Positions 45,819 to 54,995 of a stretch of 64,000 nucleotides of DNA are shown here, piece after piece. The DNA is from an uncultured Pelagibacteraceae bacterium (GTDB lineage Bacteria > Pseudomonadota > Alphaproteobacteria > Pelagibacterales > AG-422-B15): positions 1 through 64,000 of the forward strand of contig CABZLP010000001.1 of NCBI GenBank assembly GCA_902526565.1, written 5' to 3'. The notes under the pieces are model-generated. The model was not told where the DNA came from. It saw only the letters and a program-made list of their open reading frames with translations, and did no database searches. Position 1 is the stretch's first letter; each line of letters opens with the position of its first letter. A program made the translations under genes and the position numbers.

Positions 45819-46236
45819 TATTAGTTGGGCTTGTAAAGCAACATGGAAAACTTCAAGCTACAATACTTTGTGGTGTCTTATTGGCTGCAGTATTGGAGAC
45901 TTTGGTACAATATTTTATTTTCAAATGATAGATCATTCCCTGTCAATTTATCTTGTGATGATAATTGCTATATTCAATGGACTTGTAACAAGTATTTTGT
46001 TAGAGACTTTTATTTTAATGAAAAGTTTTCCTTTTTCAGAAGCTTTGAATATCGCTTTCAAAATGAGCTTCATTAGTATGATAGCAATGGAGATTTCGAT
46101 GAATTTAACAGATCTTATTTTTGCAGGAGGTGTATTAACCATTACTATTATTCCTTTCATGCTCTTAGCAGGGTTTGTCACTCCACTGCCCTATAATTAC
46201 TATAGGCTTAAAAAATATAATGAATCATGTCACTGA
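45811..46236 (+). CDS. DUF4396-like membrane protein
   Basis: The ORF track starts at 45775, but ATG 45811 (MLSISWACK) is preferred: AGGAGG lies upstream and the overlap with DUF1289 drops to 8 bases. The 141-residue product has four hydrophobic helices; TLWCLIGCSIGDFG and AMEISMNLTDLIF fit the DUF4396 family. Related proteins have conserved Cys, Asp and Glu in the membrane, suggesting ion or metal handling, but no function is known. It is followed by the hydrolase gene after 4 bases. Confidence 0.75.
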   Translation: MLSISWACKATWKTSSYNTLWCLIGCSIGDFGTIFYFQMIDHSLSIYLVMIIAIFNGLVTSILLETFILMKSFPFSEALNIAFKMSFISMIAMEISMNLTDLIFAGGVLTITIIPFMLLAGFVTPLPYNYYRLKKYNESCH

Positions 46237-46240
46237 GTAA

Positions 46241-47101
46241 ATGTTAGAAAAAGAATTTGAAGTAGAATCTAAAAAGATAGTTACATATAGGAAAGAAAAA
46301 CCTGGCGCAGATAAATTTTACTTTTCTCATGCAAATGGATTTAGTGGTAGAGTCTACAATAAACTATTATTAAACATTAGTGATAGTTACGAAGTCATAA
46401 CTTATGATATGCGAGGTCATGGAAATACAACCCTAAAAGCTGATCCAAACAAATTAAAATCTTGGTACACTTTTAAAAATGACCTAATAGAACTTATCAA
46501 AATGGAAAGTAAACCTGTTGTGCTTTCAGGTCATTCAATGGGTGGAACCGCAAGTTTGCTTGTAGCTTTGTCCAATCCTGATCTCGTGAGTAAGTTAATA
46601 CTTGTTGATCCAGTAATATTGCCTTTGAGATACATTTTATCTTATAAGTTTTTACAATTTACTGGCCTCTCTCATTTAGTAAATCCACTAGCAAAAAATG
46701 CATCTATAAGAAGAAACGGATGGTCAAGTAAAGATGATGCTTTTCAATATTTCTCAAAAAAAAAATTATTTAAATACATTGATGAACAAATTATCAGAGA
46801 TTACGTTGAATATTGTACATATACTGACCAAAACAATGAACTCAAACTTAAATGCGAACCGAGCTGGGAGTCAGCTTGCTTCAAGTTGACATCACATGAA
46901 GTTTGGTTTGATCTAAAAAGAATAAACATACCTTTAAAAATAATTCTTACTCCAAATAGTGTGGTCTGCAATAAGCTAAGTCAGAAGAGAATAAAGAAAT
47001 ATAACCCTCAAACGGAAATATGCTTTATTGAAGACACAAGTCACATGCTTCCTTTAGAAAAAACCACTGAAGTATCAAGAGAAATCAATAATTTTCTGTA
47101 A
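46241..47101 (+). CDS. Alpha/beta hydrolase
   Basis: The 286-residue protein has the alpha/beta hydrolase hallmarks: an oxyanion segment FSHANGFSG, YDMRGHG, the nucleophile elbow GHSMGG (Ser99), LVDPVI after strand 6, and the final His in DTSHMLPLE. No signal peptide. Substrate unknown; esterase or thioesterase-like roles are possible. Co-directional with DUF1289 and DUF4396, 4 bases apart. Confidence 0.88.
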   Translation: MLEKEFEVESKKIVTYRKEKPGADKFYFSHANGFSGRVYNKLLLNISDSYEVITYDMRGHGNTTLKADPNKLKSWYTFKNDLIELIKMESKPVVLSGHSMGGTASLLVALSNPDLVSKLILVDPVILPLRYILSYKFLQFTGLSHLVNPLAKNASIRRNGWSSKDDAFQYFSKKKLFKYIDEQIIRDYVEYCTYTDQNNELKLKCEPSWESACFKLTSHEVWFDLKRINIPLKIILTPNSVVCNKLSQKRIKKYNPQTEICFIEDTSHMLPLEKTTEVSREINNFL

Positions 47102-47148
47102 ATTAACTATATCTATTATCTGAATGCTAAATCAGTTAAAATGATAAG

Positions 47149-48237
47149 ATGGATAATTTTTTAGACTTAGTTTCATCAGTTTGGTCTCAAGGAGTGTTTG
47201 GAATAGATTTCAATAATGTATTAATCGGTATTCTGATTCTTATACTTTTTGTCCTATTCAGATCTTTATTTTCAAAGATTGTTGTTGGAAGATTGAAAGC
47301 AATAGTAAAAAAATCTTCAACGCAAATTGATGATGAAGTTTTAGAGGCTTTTGATGGCCCACTGAGATTTTTTCCAATCGTAATCGGGGTATACATCAGC
47401 ACTCAGTATTTAAATTTGAACAGCACACTTGAAACAATTGCTGCTAATTTAAATACATCACTCATAACAATTCAAATATTCTGGTTCCTTTATAAAGTAA
47501 TTGATCCTTTTTCTTTTTTTATTCATAAATTTGGTGAACTGTTAACGTATGATTTAATTGATTGGGGTGTAAGGATACTTAAATTCTTTATCTTTATCAT
47601 TGGAGGTGCGGCAGTACTTGAAATATGGGGCATAAAAGTAGGACCCATATTAGCTGGCCTTGGATTATTAAGTGTTGCTGTTGCTTTAGGCGCTCAAGAT
47701 TTATTTAAAAACTTAATTTCAGGTATACTGATACTTCTTGAAAAAAGATTTCAAAATGGTGATTGGATAAAAGTTGAAAATATAGTTGAAGGCACTGTTG
47801 AAAAGATTGGGTTTCGCTCAACGCTTGTGAGAAGATTTGACTCCTCGCCAGTAATGGTCCCTAACTTTAACTTTGCCGAAAATGCTGTGACAAACTTTAG
47901 TAATATGAAAAGTCGCCGAATTTATTGGACCATTGGCTTAGAATATCGAACAACACATGATCAGCTAAGAAAAATAAGAGACGAGATTGAAAAATATCTA
48001 AAAGATAATGGAAACTTTGTAAAATCAAGTGAACAGCCATTGTTTGTTAGGATAGAAAAATTCTCAGACAGCTCAATTGATTTATTAGTTTATTGTTTTG
48101 CTACCACTACAAATTGGGGAGAATGGCTAGAGATAAAAGAAAACTTAGCATTTGAAATTAAAAGTATTGTTGAAAAGAATGATGCTGGCTTTGCTTTCCC
48201 TTCTCAATCCATATATATAGAAAAAGGATCGACCTAA
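47149..48237 (+). CDS. MscS family mechanosensitive channel
   Basis: The 362-residue inner-membrane protein has several N-terminal helices, then the pore-lining TM3 and the start of the beta domain: ILAGLGLLSVAVALGAQDLFKN with LISGILILLEKRFQNGDWI after it, the signature of MscS. A cytoplasmic beta and alpha/beta part follow (VEGTVEKIGFRSTLVRRFD). It releases solutes under osmotic down-shock. Longer than E. coli MscS (286) because of extra N-terminal helices. Its stop overlaps convergent gshA by 3 bases. Confidence 0.92.
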   Translation: MDNFLDLVSSVWSQGVFGIDFNNVLIGILILILFVLFRSLFSKIVVGRLKAIVKKSSTQIDDEVLEAFDGPLRFFPIVIGVYISTQYLNLNSTLETIAANLNTSLITIQIFWFLYKVIDPFSFFIHKFGELLTYDLIDWGVRILKFFIFIIGGAAVLEIWGIKVGPILAGLGLLSVAVALGAQDLFKNLISGILILLEKRFQNGDWIKVENIVEGTVEKIGFRSTLVRRFDSSPVMVPNFNFAENAVTNFSNMKSRRIYWTIGLEYRTTHDQLRKIRDEIEKYLKDNGNFVKSSEQPLFVRIEKFSDSSIDLLVYCFATTTNWGEWLEIKENLAFEIKSIVEKNDAGFAFPSQSIYIEKGST

Positions 48238-49568
48238 AAAGACTCCTTTTGAAAAAGCTCTTTTTGATTAAGGGTATCTTGTAAATAGTATTTTTTAATC
48301 ATACGCATAGAATTAGACTCTTTGTTTTTAATGATATCTATCAGAAAATCTAGGTGAACTGCTTCGCTGTCACCATATAAATTAAATTTTCCACGTCTGT
48401 GTAAGCCCTCTGAGGAAATTTTGACTATTCTTTCTGCTAACTCCCATCCTTCAATATTATTAATAGTTGAGTAAAGACCATTCTTTAAAACGCCTGCTCT
48501 AAAATTCATTAAATCAGCATAATCGAACTGTCGTGTGATACTCAAAGCCTCCTCGAGAGCAGTCTCATCATAGAGGATACCTGTCCAAAAAGCAGGCAAT
48601 GCACATAATGTATCATACCCACCTGCATCAGCTCCTCTCATTTCAATGAATGTTTTTAATCTTACTTCGGTGAATATGGTAGAAATATGATCAGCCCAAT
48701 CTCTGATCGTAATCTGATCTCCAGAAAATTCGCTATGCTTACCCTCAATTAAGTCTGAGAATGAATAATCTGTACATTTTATATAATTACCATCTCTGAT
48801 TAGTGCATAAACAGGAATATCTAGAGCATAGTCTACATATTTTTCAAAGCTCATGTTTGGCTCAGTAAGAAATTTGGGTATGCCCGTCCGATCTGCATCA
48901 GTTCTTGTCCACACATGTCCTCTATAACTTTCAAAACCTGATGGTTGGTTATTTTTAAATGGCGAGTTAGCAAATAAGCCTGTCACTAATGGTTGAAGTA
49001 CAGATGAAACATTGATTTTTTTACCCATATCTTCCTCTGAAGTAAAATCAAAATTTGCTTGCACAGTTGCAGATTGATACATCATCTCTAAACCCAATCC
49101 ACCGAGCGACTTCATATAGGGAGTCATAATTTCTGCATATCTTTTTTTGGGAACCATTGGTATTTCTTCTAATGTTCCTATGGGCAAGAAGCCAATTCCT
49201 AGAAATCCAATATTATATTTTCTTTCTAAGTTTTTAGTTAAATCCAAATGACTGTTGATTTCACTACATGTTTCATGAACTGATTTAAGTGGAGCACCAG
49301 ATAACTCAAATTGACCTCCAGGTTCAAGAGTTATGCTTGCATTATTTTTTGTGAGGGCAATTGTATTTTTACCTTCTTTAACTTCTTTCCAGCCTTCTTT
49401 TACAAAATCTTGAAAGATAGATTGTATACTCACATCGCCATCATATGGGATCAAAGATAAATCATTTTGCTTAAAGATAAATTTCTCGTGCTCAGTGCCG
49501 ATCCTGAGAGTATCATCTTTTTTTATTCCTTCGCTGAAGTAGTTTATTAAATCTTTTTTATTAATCAT
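48234..49568 (-). CDS. gshA: Glutamate-cysteine ligase, plant/alphaproteobacterial type
   Basis: The first step of glutathione synthesis. The 444-residue protein fits the GCS2-like class found in plants and alphaproteobacteria: IGTEHEKFIF near the N-terminus, TLEPGGQFELSGAP, MMYQSATVQANFDF, and FIEMRGADAG. Glutathione is needed by the GrxD at 18 kb. Its start overlaps the end of rsmE by 8 bases. Confidence 0.95.
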   Translation of the reverse strand: MINKKDLINYFSEGIKKDDTLRIGTEHEKFIFKQNDLSLIPYDGDVSIQSIFQDFVKEGWKEVKEGKNTIALTKNNASITLEPGGQFELSGAPLKSVHETCSEINSHLDLTKNLERKYNIGFLGIGFLPIGTLEEIPMVPKKRYAEIMTPYMKSLGGLGLEMMYQSATVQANFDFTSEEDMGKKINVSSVLQPLVTGLFANSPFKNNQPSGFESYRGHVWTRTDADRTGIPKFLTEPNMSFEKYVDYALDIPVYALIRDGNYIKCTDYSFSDLIEGKHSEFSGDQITIRDWADHISTIFTEVRLKTFIEMRGADAGGYDTLCALPAFWTGILYDETALEEALSITRQFDYADLMNFRAGVLKNGLYSTINNIEGWELAERIVKISSEGLHRRGKFNLYGDSEAVHLDFLIDIIKNKESNSMRMIKKYYLQDTLNQKELFQKESF

Positions 49569-50280
49569 TATATATGCTGTTCATGACTAGTGAGGAAGCA
49601 ACAACCCCAGCTGTTTCAGATTTAAGAATATTACTACCTAGGGTTACTGGCACAGAATTTTTCATACTCCCTAAATCTATCAATTCGTTTGGAGAAAAGT
49701 CACCTTCTGGGCCAATTATAATTCCTATACTTTCATTAAGCGATAAATTTATTTTATTAATTAAACTGTTATTTTTTTCTAGTGAGCAAAAGATAAGTTT
49801 ATCATGACACATAGTTTTAATCATTTCTCTAATAGAAATTAAATTATTAAATAAAGGTAAATTTACCCTATTAGACTGCTCCGATGCCTCTATAGAGATA
49901 AGCTTTAATCTCTCAAGATTAATTTTTTTATTATTAGTTCTCTCCATTAATACTGGCTGGAAAGAAGTGATCCCAATCTCTGTACATTTCTGCACCATAA
50001 ACTCCATGGGAGTTCTCTTTATCGGTGAGAAAAACAGAGTTATCTTATGTTTATCGATCTCATTTTTCTTACATTCCATTAATTTAAGTTTACATCCGTT
50101 TTTAGCATTGCTTACAACTTGAGCTATACATTCAGATTTTTCATTGAAAAGAGAAATATGGTCACCGATTTTACACCTAAGAACATTGTTTAAATAATGA
50201 GATTTATCATCACCTAAAGATACTGTCTCTCCTGCCTTTAAGTTTGAAGTTATAAAAATTCTATTTTTTATCTTATTCAT
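49561..50280 (-). CDS. rsmE: 16S rRNA (uracil-1498-N3)-methyltransferase
   Basis: The 239-residue SPOUT protein has an N-terminal PUA-like domain (HYLNNVLRCKIGDHISLFN) and the knotted catalytic part with IGIIIGPEGDFSPNELI and VTLGSNILKSETAGVVASSLV. The pairing rsmE-gshA with ubiA divergent is a usual alphaproteobacterial arrangement. It is divergent from ubiA. Confidence 0.95.
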   Translation of the reverse strand: MNKIKNRIFITSNLKAGETVSLGDDKSHYLNNVLRCKIGDHISLFNEKSECIAQVVSNAKNGCKLKLMECKKNEIDKHKITLFFSPIKRTPMEFMVQKCTEIGITSFQPVLMERTNNKKINLERLKLISIEASEQSNRVNLPLFNNLISIREMIKTMCHDKLIFCSLEKNNSLINKINLSLNESIGIIIGPEGDFSPNELIDLGSMKNSVPVTLGSNILKSETAGVVASSLVMNSIYND

Positions 50281-50324
50281 TTATATATATTAAATTCATA
50301 ATATTAGTTTTGAGGAAATACAAG

Positions 50325-51176
50325 TTGCAGAAGTATATTCATTTATTAAGACTCCATCAGCCCAATGGATTTATATTACTTATGTTACCGTGTTTTTGGG
50401 GAATATTTGCAGCTTTTAACTCGTTTAAAGATATACATAACAATCTTAACACCATTATATTATTTGCCATTGGATCGGTTGTAATGAGATCTGCAGGGTG
50501 TGTTATAAATGATTTATTTGATAAAGATCTTGATAAGCATGTAAGTAGAACATCAAAAAGGCCTTTAGCAAGCGGAGCTGTAAGCTCATTTGAAGCAATC
50601 ATAATATTTTGTTTTTTGTGTCTAGTCGGACTTGCAATATTACTTTCATTAAACAAGATGGCAATTACTGTCGGATTTATTTCATTTTTTCTTTTTATAT
50701 TGTACCCTTTAATGAAAAGGATTACATACTGGCCACAGTTATTTCTTGGTCTAACTTTTAATATTGGTGTTATTATTGGATTTGTATCCATTAATGGGAA
50801 TATTTCTTTATCTATTTTCTTCTTATATGTTGCAGGAATATTTTGGACTTTAGGTTACGATACGATATATGCGCACCAGGACCGAGAAGATGACTTAAGA
50901 ATTGGAATAAAATCAACGGCTATTTTGTTTGGAGATAATTCCAAATTATGGATTTCTGCTTTTTACTCTTTAATGATTATATGTCTGTTAATCTTTGGCC
51001 GATTATCTGGTTTTGAATATTTATATTATACTGCAGTTGTTCTCGTAGGAATTCATTTGTTATTTCAATTATTCAAACTAGATATTTATAATAGTGATGC
51101 ATGTCTAGAAATTTTCAAAAGTAATCGGTATACTGGCGCCCTGATTATGATCTCTTTACTGCTAACACTAATTTAA
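50325..51176 (+). CDS. ubiA: 4-hydroxybenzoate polyprenyltransferase
   Basis: This attaches the polyprenyl chain to 4-hydroxybenzoate in ubiquinone synthesis. The track starts at TTG 50310, but TTG 50325 has a TGAGGAAA Shine-Dalgarno at a good distance, so it is preferred (283 residues, MQKYIHLLRLHQPNG). Both Asp-rich motifs are present: NDLFDKDLDKHVSRTSKRP and DTIYAHQDREDD. About eight to nine membrane helices. No ATG start is available near the family N-terminus. Confidence 0.93.
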   Translation: MQKYIHLLRLHQPNGFILLMLPCFWGIFAAFNSFKDIHNNLNTIILFAIGSVVMRSAGCVINDLFDKDLDKHVSRTSKRPLASGAVSSFEAIIIFCFLCLVGLAILLSLNKMAITVGFISFFLFILYPLMKRITYWPQLFLGLTFNIGVIIGFVSINGNISLSIFFLYVAGIFWTLGYDTIYAHQDREDDLRIGIKSTAILFGDNSKLWISAFYSLMIICLLIFGRLSGFEYLYYTAVVLVGIHLLFQLFKLDIYNSDACLEIFKSNRYTGALIMISLLLTLI

Positions 51177-51181
51177 TATAT

Positions 51182-52513
51182 ATGGATTTTGAAATTACAG
51201 CTCAAAAAATTATTGAAAAGTCTCTCAAAAGTGGAGCTACGGATTGCGATGTTGTGCTTGCAAAGTCAAGTGGTAAATCAATTAGCTGCAGAAAACAGAA
51301 TATAGAAGATCTTGAAGAGTCAAATGATAGCACTATTGGAATAAGAGCACTAGTTGATCAGAAGCAAGCTTTTGTTTCTTCGTCTGAAGTGGATGATGAT
51401 AATATAGAAACACTTGTCAATAAGTGTGTATCCATGGCAAAATTAGCGCCTAATGACGATACGGCTGTCTTAGGCGACAGTTCGTTGTTTGAAAACGAAA
51501 TAGGTAATTTAGAACTACATCAAAGTGAAGAGACTAATACCGAAGTTCTAATAGACTCTGTTAAAGAGTGTGAAGATGCAGCTCTTTCAGTGCCTGGTAT
51601 AAGTAATTCAGAAGGGGCCGGGGCATCTTATTCGCAGGGCGAATTCTACTTAGCAACTAGTAATGGCTTCGAGGGAGGATACAAATCATCAACAAATTCT
51701 ATATCTTGCTCCGTTCTAGCTGGTGAAGGACAAAGTATGGAAAGGGATTACGATTATTCTGTATCTAGACATTTTTCAGATTTGCGCTCAGCAAAAGAAA
51801 TCGGAACATCAGCAGCAAACAAAACATTAAAGCGTTTAAATCCAAAAAAAATAAAATCAACAAAACTTCCGGTAATATTTGATAAGAGAATCAGTAATGG
51901 TTTAATTGGATATCTTGCTGGAGCAATATCGGGTCCGTCTATCGCAAGAGGAACGAGTTTTCTAAAGGATAGTTTAGGAAAACAAATATTCAAAAAGGAT
52001 ATAACCATAATCGATGATCCAGGAATATTAAAGGGATTGGGCTCTAAACCATTTGATGGAGAAGGAATTCAAGTCAGTAAAAAAGAAATTGTATCCAATG
52101 GGAAACTCAACACTTGGATTTTAAATACCTCAACAGCAAAGAAACTTAACTTTAAAACAACAGGAAATGCATCACGTTCTGTTGGAACACCTCCAGGCGT
52201 ATCAACATCAAATTTTTTTATGACTAATGGAATACTTTCCTATGATGACATGATCAAATCTATTAAATATGGTTTTTATGCAACCGAACTAATTGGAATG
52301 GGTGTTAACTTAGTTACAGGTGATTATAGTATGGGTGCTAGTGGTATGTTGATAGAAAATGGTGAGATTACTCATGCTGTAAGTGAAGTAACGATAGCTT
52401 CAAATCTCACAGAAATGTTTTTGAATTTATCCGCAGCTAACGATCTTGAGTTCAAGTACCGAACCAATGCTCCTACAGTTCTAATTGAGAATATGACACT
52501 AGCGGGAAAATAA
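51182..52513 (+). CDS. pmbA: TldE/PmbA metalloprotease subunit
   Basis: The 443-residue protein fits PmbA (TldE), the partner of TldD in a heteromeric protease known to process peptides such as microcin B17 and CcdA. N-terminal ATDCDVVLAKSSGKSISCR and C-terminal GVNLVTGDYSMGASGMLIENGEI segments are typical of the family; the zinc HExxxH belongs to TldD and is rightly absent. tldD is not in this window. It follows ubiA by 5 bases. Confidence 0.93.
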   Translation: MDFEITAQKIIEKSLKSGATDCDVVLAKSSGKSISCRKQNIEDLEESNDSTIGIRALVDQKQAFVSSSEVDDDNIETLVNKCVSMAKLAPNDDTAVLGDSSLFENEIGNLELHQSEETNTEVLIDSVKECEDAALSVPGISNSEGAGASYSQGEFYLATSNGFEGGYKSSTNSISCSVLAGEGQSMERDYDYSVSRHFSDLRSAKEIGTSAANKTLKRLNPKKIKSTKLPVIFDKRISNGLIGYLAGAISGPSIARGTSFLKDSLGKQIFKKDITIIDDPGILKGLGSKPFDGEGIQVSKKEIVSNGKLNTWILNTSTAKKLNFKTTGNASRSVGTPPGVSTSNFFMTNGILSYDDMIKSIKYGFYATELIGMGVNLVTGDYSMGASGMLIENGEITHAVSEVTIASNLTEMFLNLSAANDLEFKYRTNAPTVLIENMTLAGK

Positions 52514-52579
52514 GCTTTTTTAGCCATAAACTAATATTTAGATTTAAATTTTTTGTAATAGTATTATGAATACTTTCTC

Positions 52580-54310
52580 ATGACTGGATCGCAGATATTA
52601 GCAAGGTTATTTAGAGATAGTATAAGACCTTACACGTCAAGATTGGCAAGTTCATTATTCTTTATGATAATAATAGCCCTTTCAACAGGCGCGACTGCTT
52701 GGCTGCTTGACCCTGCAATTGACAAAATTTTTCTGGATAAAGATGAGTCAATGTTGCTGTTGATACCAATTGCAATAATTCTAACATTACTAATTAAGAG
52801 TATCGCAACTTATATCCAGGTTGTACTTTTAAATGAGGTAGCTCAAAATGTTATCGCAGATACACAAATCAAATTATTTAGAAAAATTATCAATGCTGAC
52901 TTATCTTGGCTTCATAAAATACACTCAGCAAAAATAATTTCTAATTTTCTCTATGATGTTACTCTGCTTCAAGACTCTGTAAGCAGTAGTTTAGCAAACG
53001 GGATTAAGGACCTACTAACACTCATTTGTCTTTTGGGTGTTATGTATTATCAAGACTGGCAGTTAGCAACAATCGCTATAATAGCATTTCCTTTAGTTGG
53101 TGTATTGACTAGAAGATTAGGTAAACGAGTAAAAAAAGCTTCAACAGAAACACAAGAAGAAACTGGCATCCTTGCCTCAATACTCTCTGAGAATCTTGAT
53201 GGAACTAGAATTGTTAAGGCCTATCAACAGGAAGAAAAAGAGATTGAGAAACTCAGCAACTCTGTCTGGAGAAGAGTTCAAAAAATTCTTAGAGGGGTAA
53301 ATGCACGCGGAGCAGCTTCACCGTTTGCAGAGTTTCTTGCCGGATTTGGTATTGCAGGAACACTATATTATGCTGGCTTGAGAGGCCTTCAGGGGGAACT
53401 GCCTCTTAACGAATTCGTATCATTTCTTGGAGCAATGATGTTAGCATTTCAACCGCTTAGAAGACTCGCCTCAATAAATACAACTCTTCAAGAAGGTTTT
53501 GCGGCGGCTATAAGAGTATTCAGTTTATTAGACCAAAAGAGCTTAATTAACGAAAAAAAAGATGCAAAAGATCTATCATTAAGTAAATCTAATATTAATT
53601 TGCGGGAGGTAACTCTCTCTTATGAGGGCCAGACCAATTCAGCACTAAAGAAAGTTAGTCTTAATATTCCTCATGGAAAAACTACTGCTTTGGTAGGGCC
53701 AAGTGGATCAGGTAAATCATCAATCCTAAATCTTATACCAAGATTCTATGATCCCGACTCAGGTGAACTAAAAATTGATGGACAAAATATAAAAGATCTT
53801 ACAATTTCCTCAGTCAGGTCAGTGATTGCTTTAGTTAGCCAAGAACCAATTCTATTTGATATGTCTATAAAAGAAAATATCTTGTACAGCCGACCCAACT
53901 CCACTGACGAAGAAATAATCAGTGCTGCAAAATCCGCTGCAGCGGACACATTTATTTCTGAACTGCCAAATGGATATGATACGATAATTGGAGAGAAGGG
54001 ATATAGTCTTTCAGGTGGTCAAAAACAAAGAATCTCAATTGCAAGAGCTTTTTTAAAAAATGCACCAATACTACTATTGGATGAAGCAACTTCAAGTTTA
54101 GATACCGAATCGGAAAGCCTTGTCCAGGAAGCGATCAAAAAACTGATGAAAGAAAGAACAACTCTGGTAATAGCTCATAGGCTAAGTACTATAATAAATG
54201 CAGATCAAATTATAGTTCTAGATGATGGAAAAATTGTTGAAAGCGGCAATCATGAAGAGTTGCTATTAAAGAACGGCATTTATAAGAAATTATACGAACG
54301 CGAATTTTAA
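52580..54310 (+). CDS. MsbA-like lipid A/lipid flippase ABC transporter
   Basis: A 576-residue half-transporter: six membrane helices (residues to about 320) and an ATPase domain with Walker A GPSGSGKSS, Q-loop VSQEPILF, signature LSGGQKQR, Walker B ILLLDEATSS and H-loop IAHRLS. Such a gene before DUF374, waaA, lpxK and lpxL indicates MsbA function, moving lipid A across the inner membrane. Other type IV ABC exporters have the same layout, so the substrate is from context. Confidence 0.92.
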   Translation: MTGSQILARLFRDSIRPYTSRLASSLFFMIIIALSTGATAWLLDPAIDKIFLDKDESMLLLIPIAIILTLLIKSIATYIQVVLLNEVAQNVIADTQIKLFRKIINADLSWLHKIHSAKIISNFLYDVTLLQDSVSSSLANGIKDLLTLICLLGVMYYQDWQLATIAIIAFPLVGVLTRRLGKRVKKASTETQEETGILASILSENLDGTRIVKAYQQEEKEIEKLSNSVWRRVQKILRGVNARGAASPFAEFLAGFGIAGTLYYAGLRGLQGELPLNEFVSFLGAMMLAFQPLRRLASINTTLQEGFAAAIRVFSLLDQKSLINEKKDAKDLSLSKSNINLREVTLSYEGQTNSALKKVSLNIPHGKTTALVGPSGSGKSSILNLIPRFYDPDSGELKIDGQNIKDLTISSVRSVIALVSQEPILFDMSIKENILYSRPNSTDEEIISAAKSAAADTFISELPNGYDTIIGEKGYSLSGGQKQRISIARAFLKNAPILLLDEATSSLDTESESLVQEAIKKLMKERTTLVIAHRLSTIINADQIIVLDDGKIVESGNHEELLLKNGIYKKLYEREF

Positions 54311-54314
54311 TTTA

Positions 54315-54995
54315 ATGATAAAATATCTTGCAAGTAAGGTAATTGCACAAAATATAATATCGTACTTAGGATCTCTATATATTTTATTTGTACACAAGTC
54401 CTCGAAAATAAAATTTAAAGATCGAAAAAATATTAGTGGGCTGTTTAAAAAAAATGAGTCTTTTATTTATTCTTTTTGGCACGACCAACTTTTAATGTGT
54501 CCCCTTACGTGGCAAAATAAAAAACCTATAAGAGTTCTTATATCAAAGCATCGTGACGGAGATATAATATCTAAAGTCATTTCGCATTTAGGCTTTAGCG
54601 CGATCCGAGGATCAACTCACAAATCCAACAAAACAAAAAATAAGGGTGGGATTTTATCAGCTAGAAAAATGATAAAATCGCTTCAAGAAGATATCTGTAT
54701 TGGCATTTCCCCAGATGGGCCTAAAGGGCCAAGACATAAAGTAAGTGACGGTATAATTAGTATCGCAAAGCTGAGCAATTCAGTGATTGTTCCTGTGGGC
54801 ATTGGATTTAAAAATAAATGGAAATTAAATACCTGGGATCAGTTCATTATTCCAAAGCCGTTTAATGAAATAACTATAATTTGGGGCAAACCAATTAAAG
54901 TAGGTAAAAAAAATACAAAGATTAAGCAAACAAAAGAAACGCTTGAGAATCTGATGAATGATATCACAAAAAGAGCCAATAAAGGATATAATTAA
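54315..54995 (+). CDS. DUF374 lysophospholipid acyltransferase family protein
   Basis: The 226-residue protein has the DUF374 features: FWHDQLLMCP (His-x-x-x-x-Asp-like acyltransferase box), LISKHRDGDIISKVISHLGF, AIRGST, and GISPDGPKGPRHKV. A probable membrane anchor is at the N-terminus. In alphaproteobacteria it lies between msbA and waaA and was proposed to act in lipid A or phospholipid acylation. It overlaps waaA by 38 bases if the longest start is used. Confidence 0.9.
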   Translation: MIKYLASKVIAQNIISYLGSLYILFVHKSSKIKFKDRKNISGLFKKNESFIYSFWHDQLLMCPLTWQNKKPIRVLISKHRDGDIISKVISHLGFSAIRGSTHKSNKTKNKGGILSARKMIKSLQEDICIGISPDGPKGPRHKVSDGIISIAKLSNSVIVPVGIGFKNKWKLNTWDQFIIPKPFNEITIIWGKPIKVGKKNTKIKQTKETLENLMNDITKRANKGYN

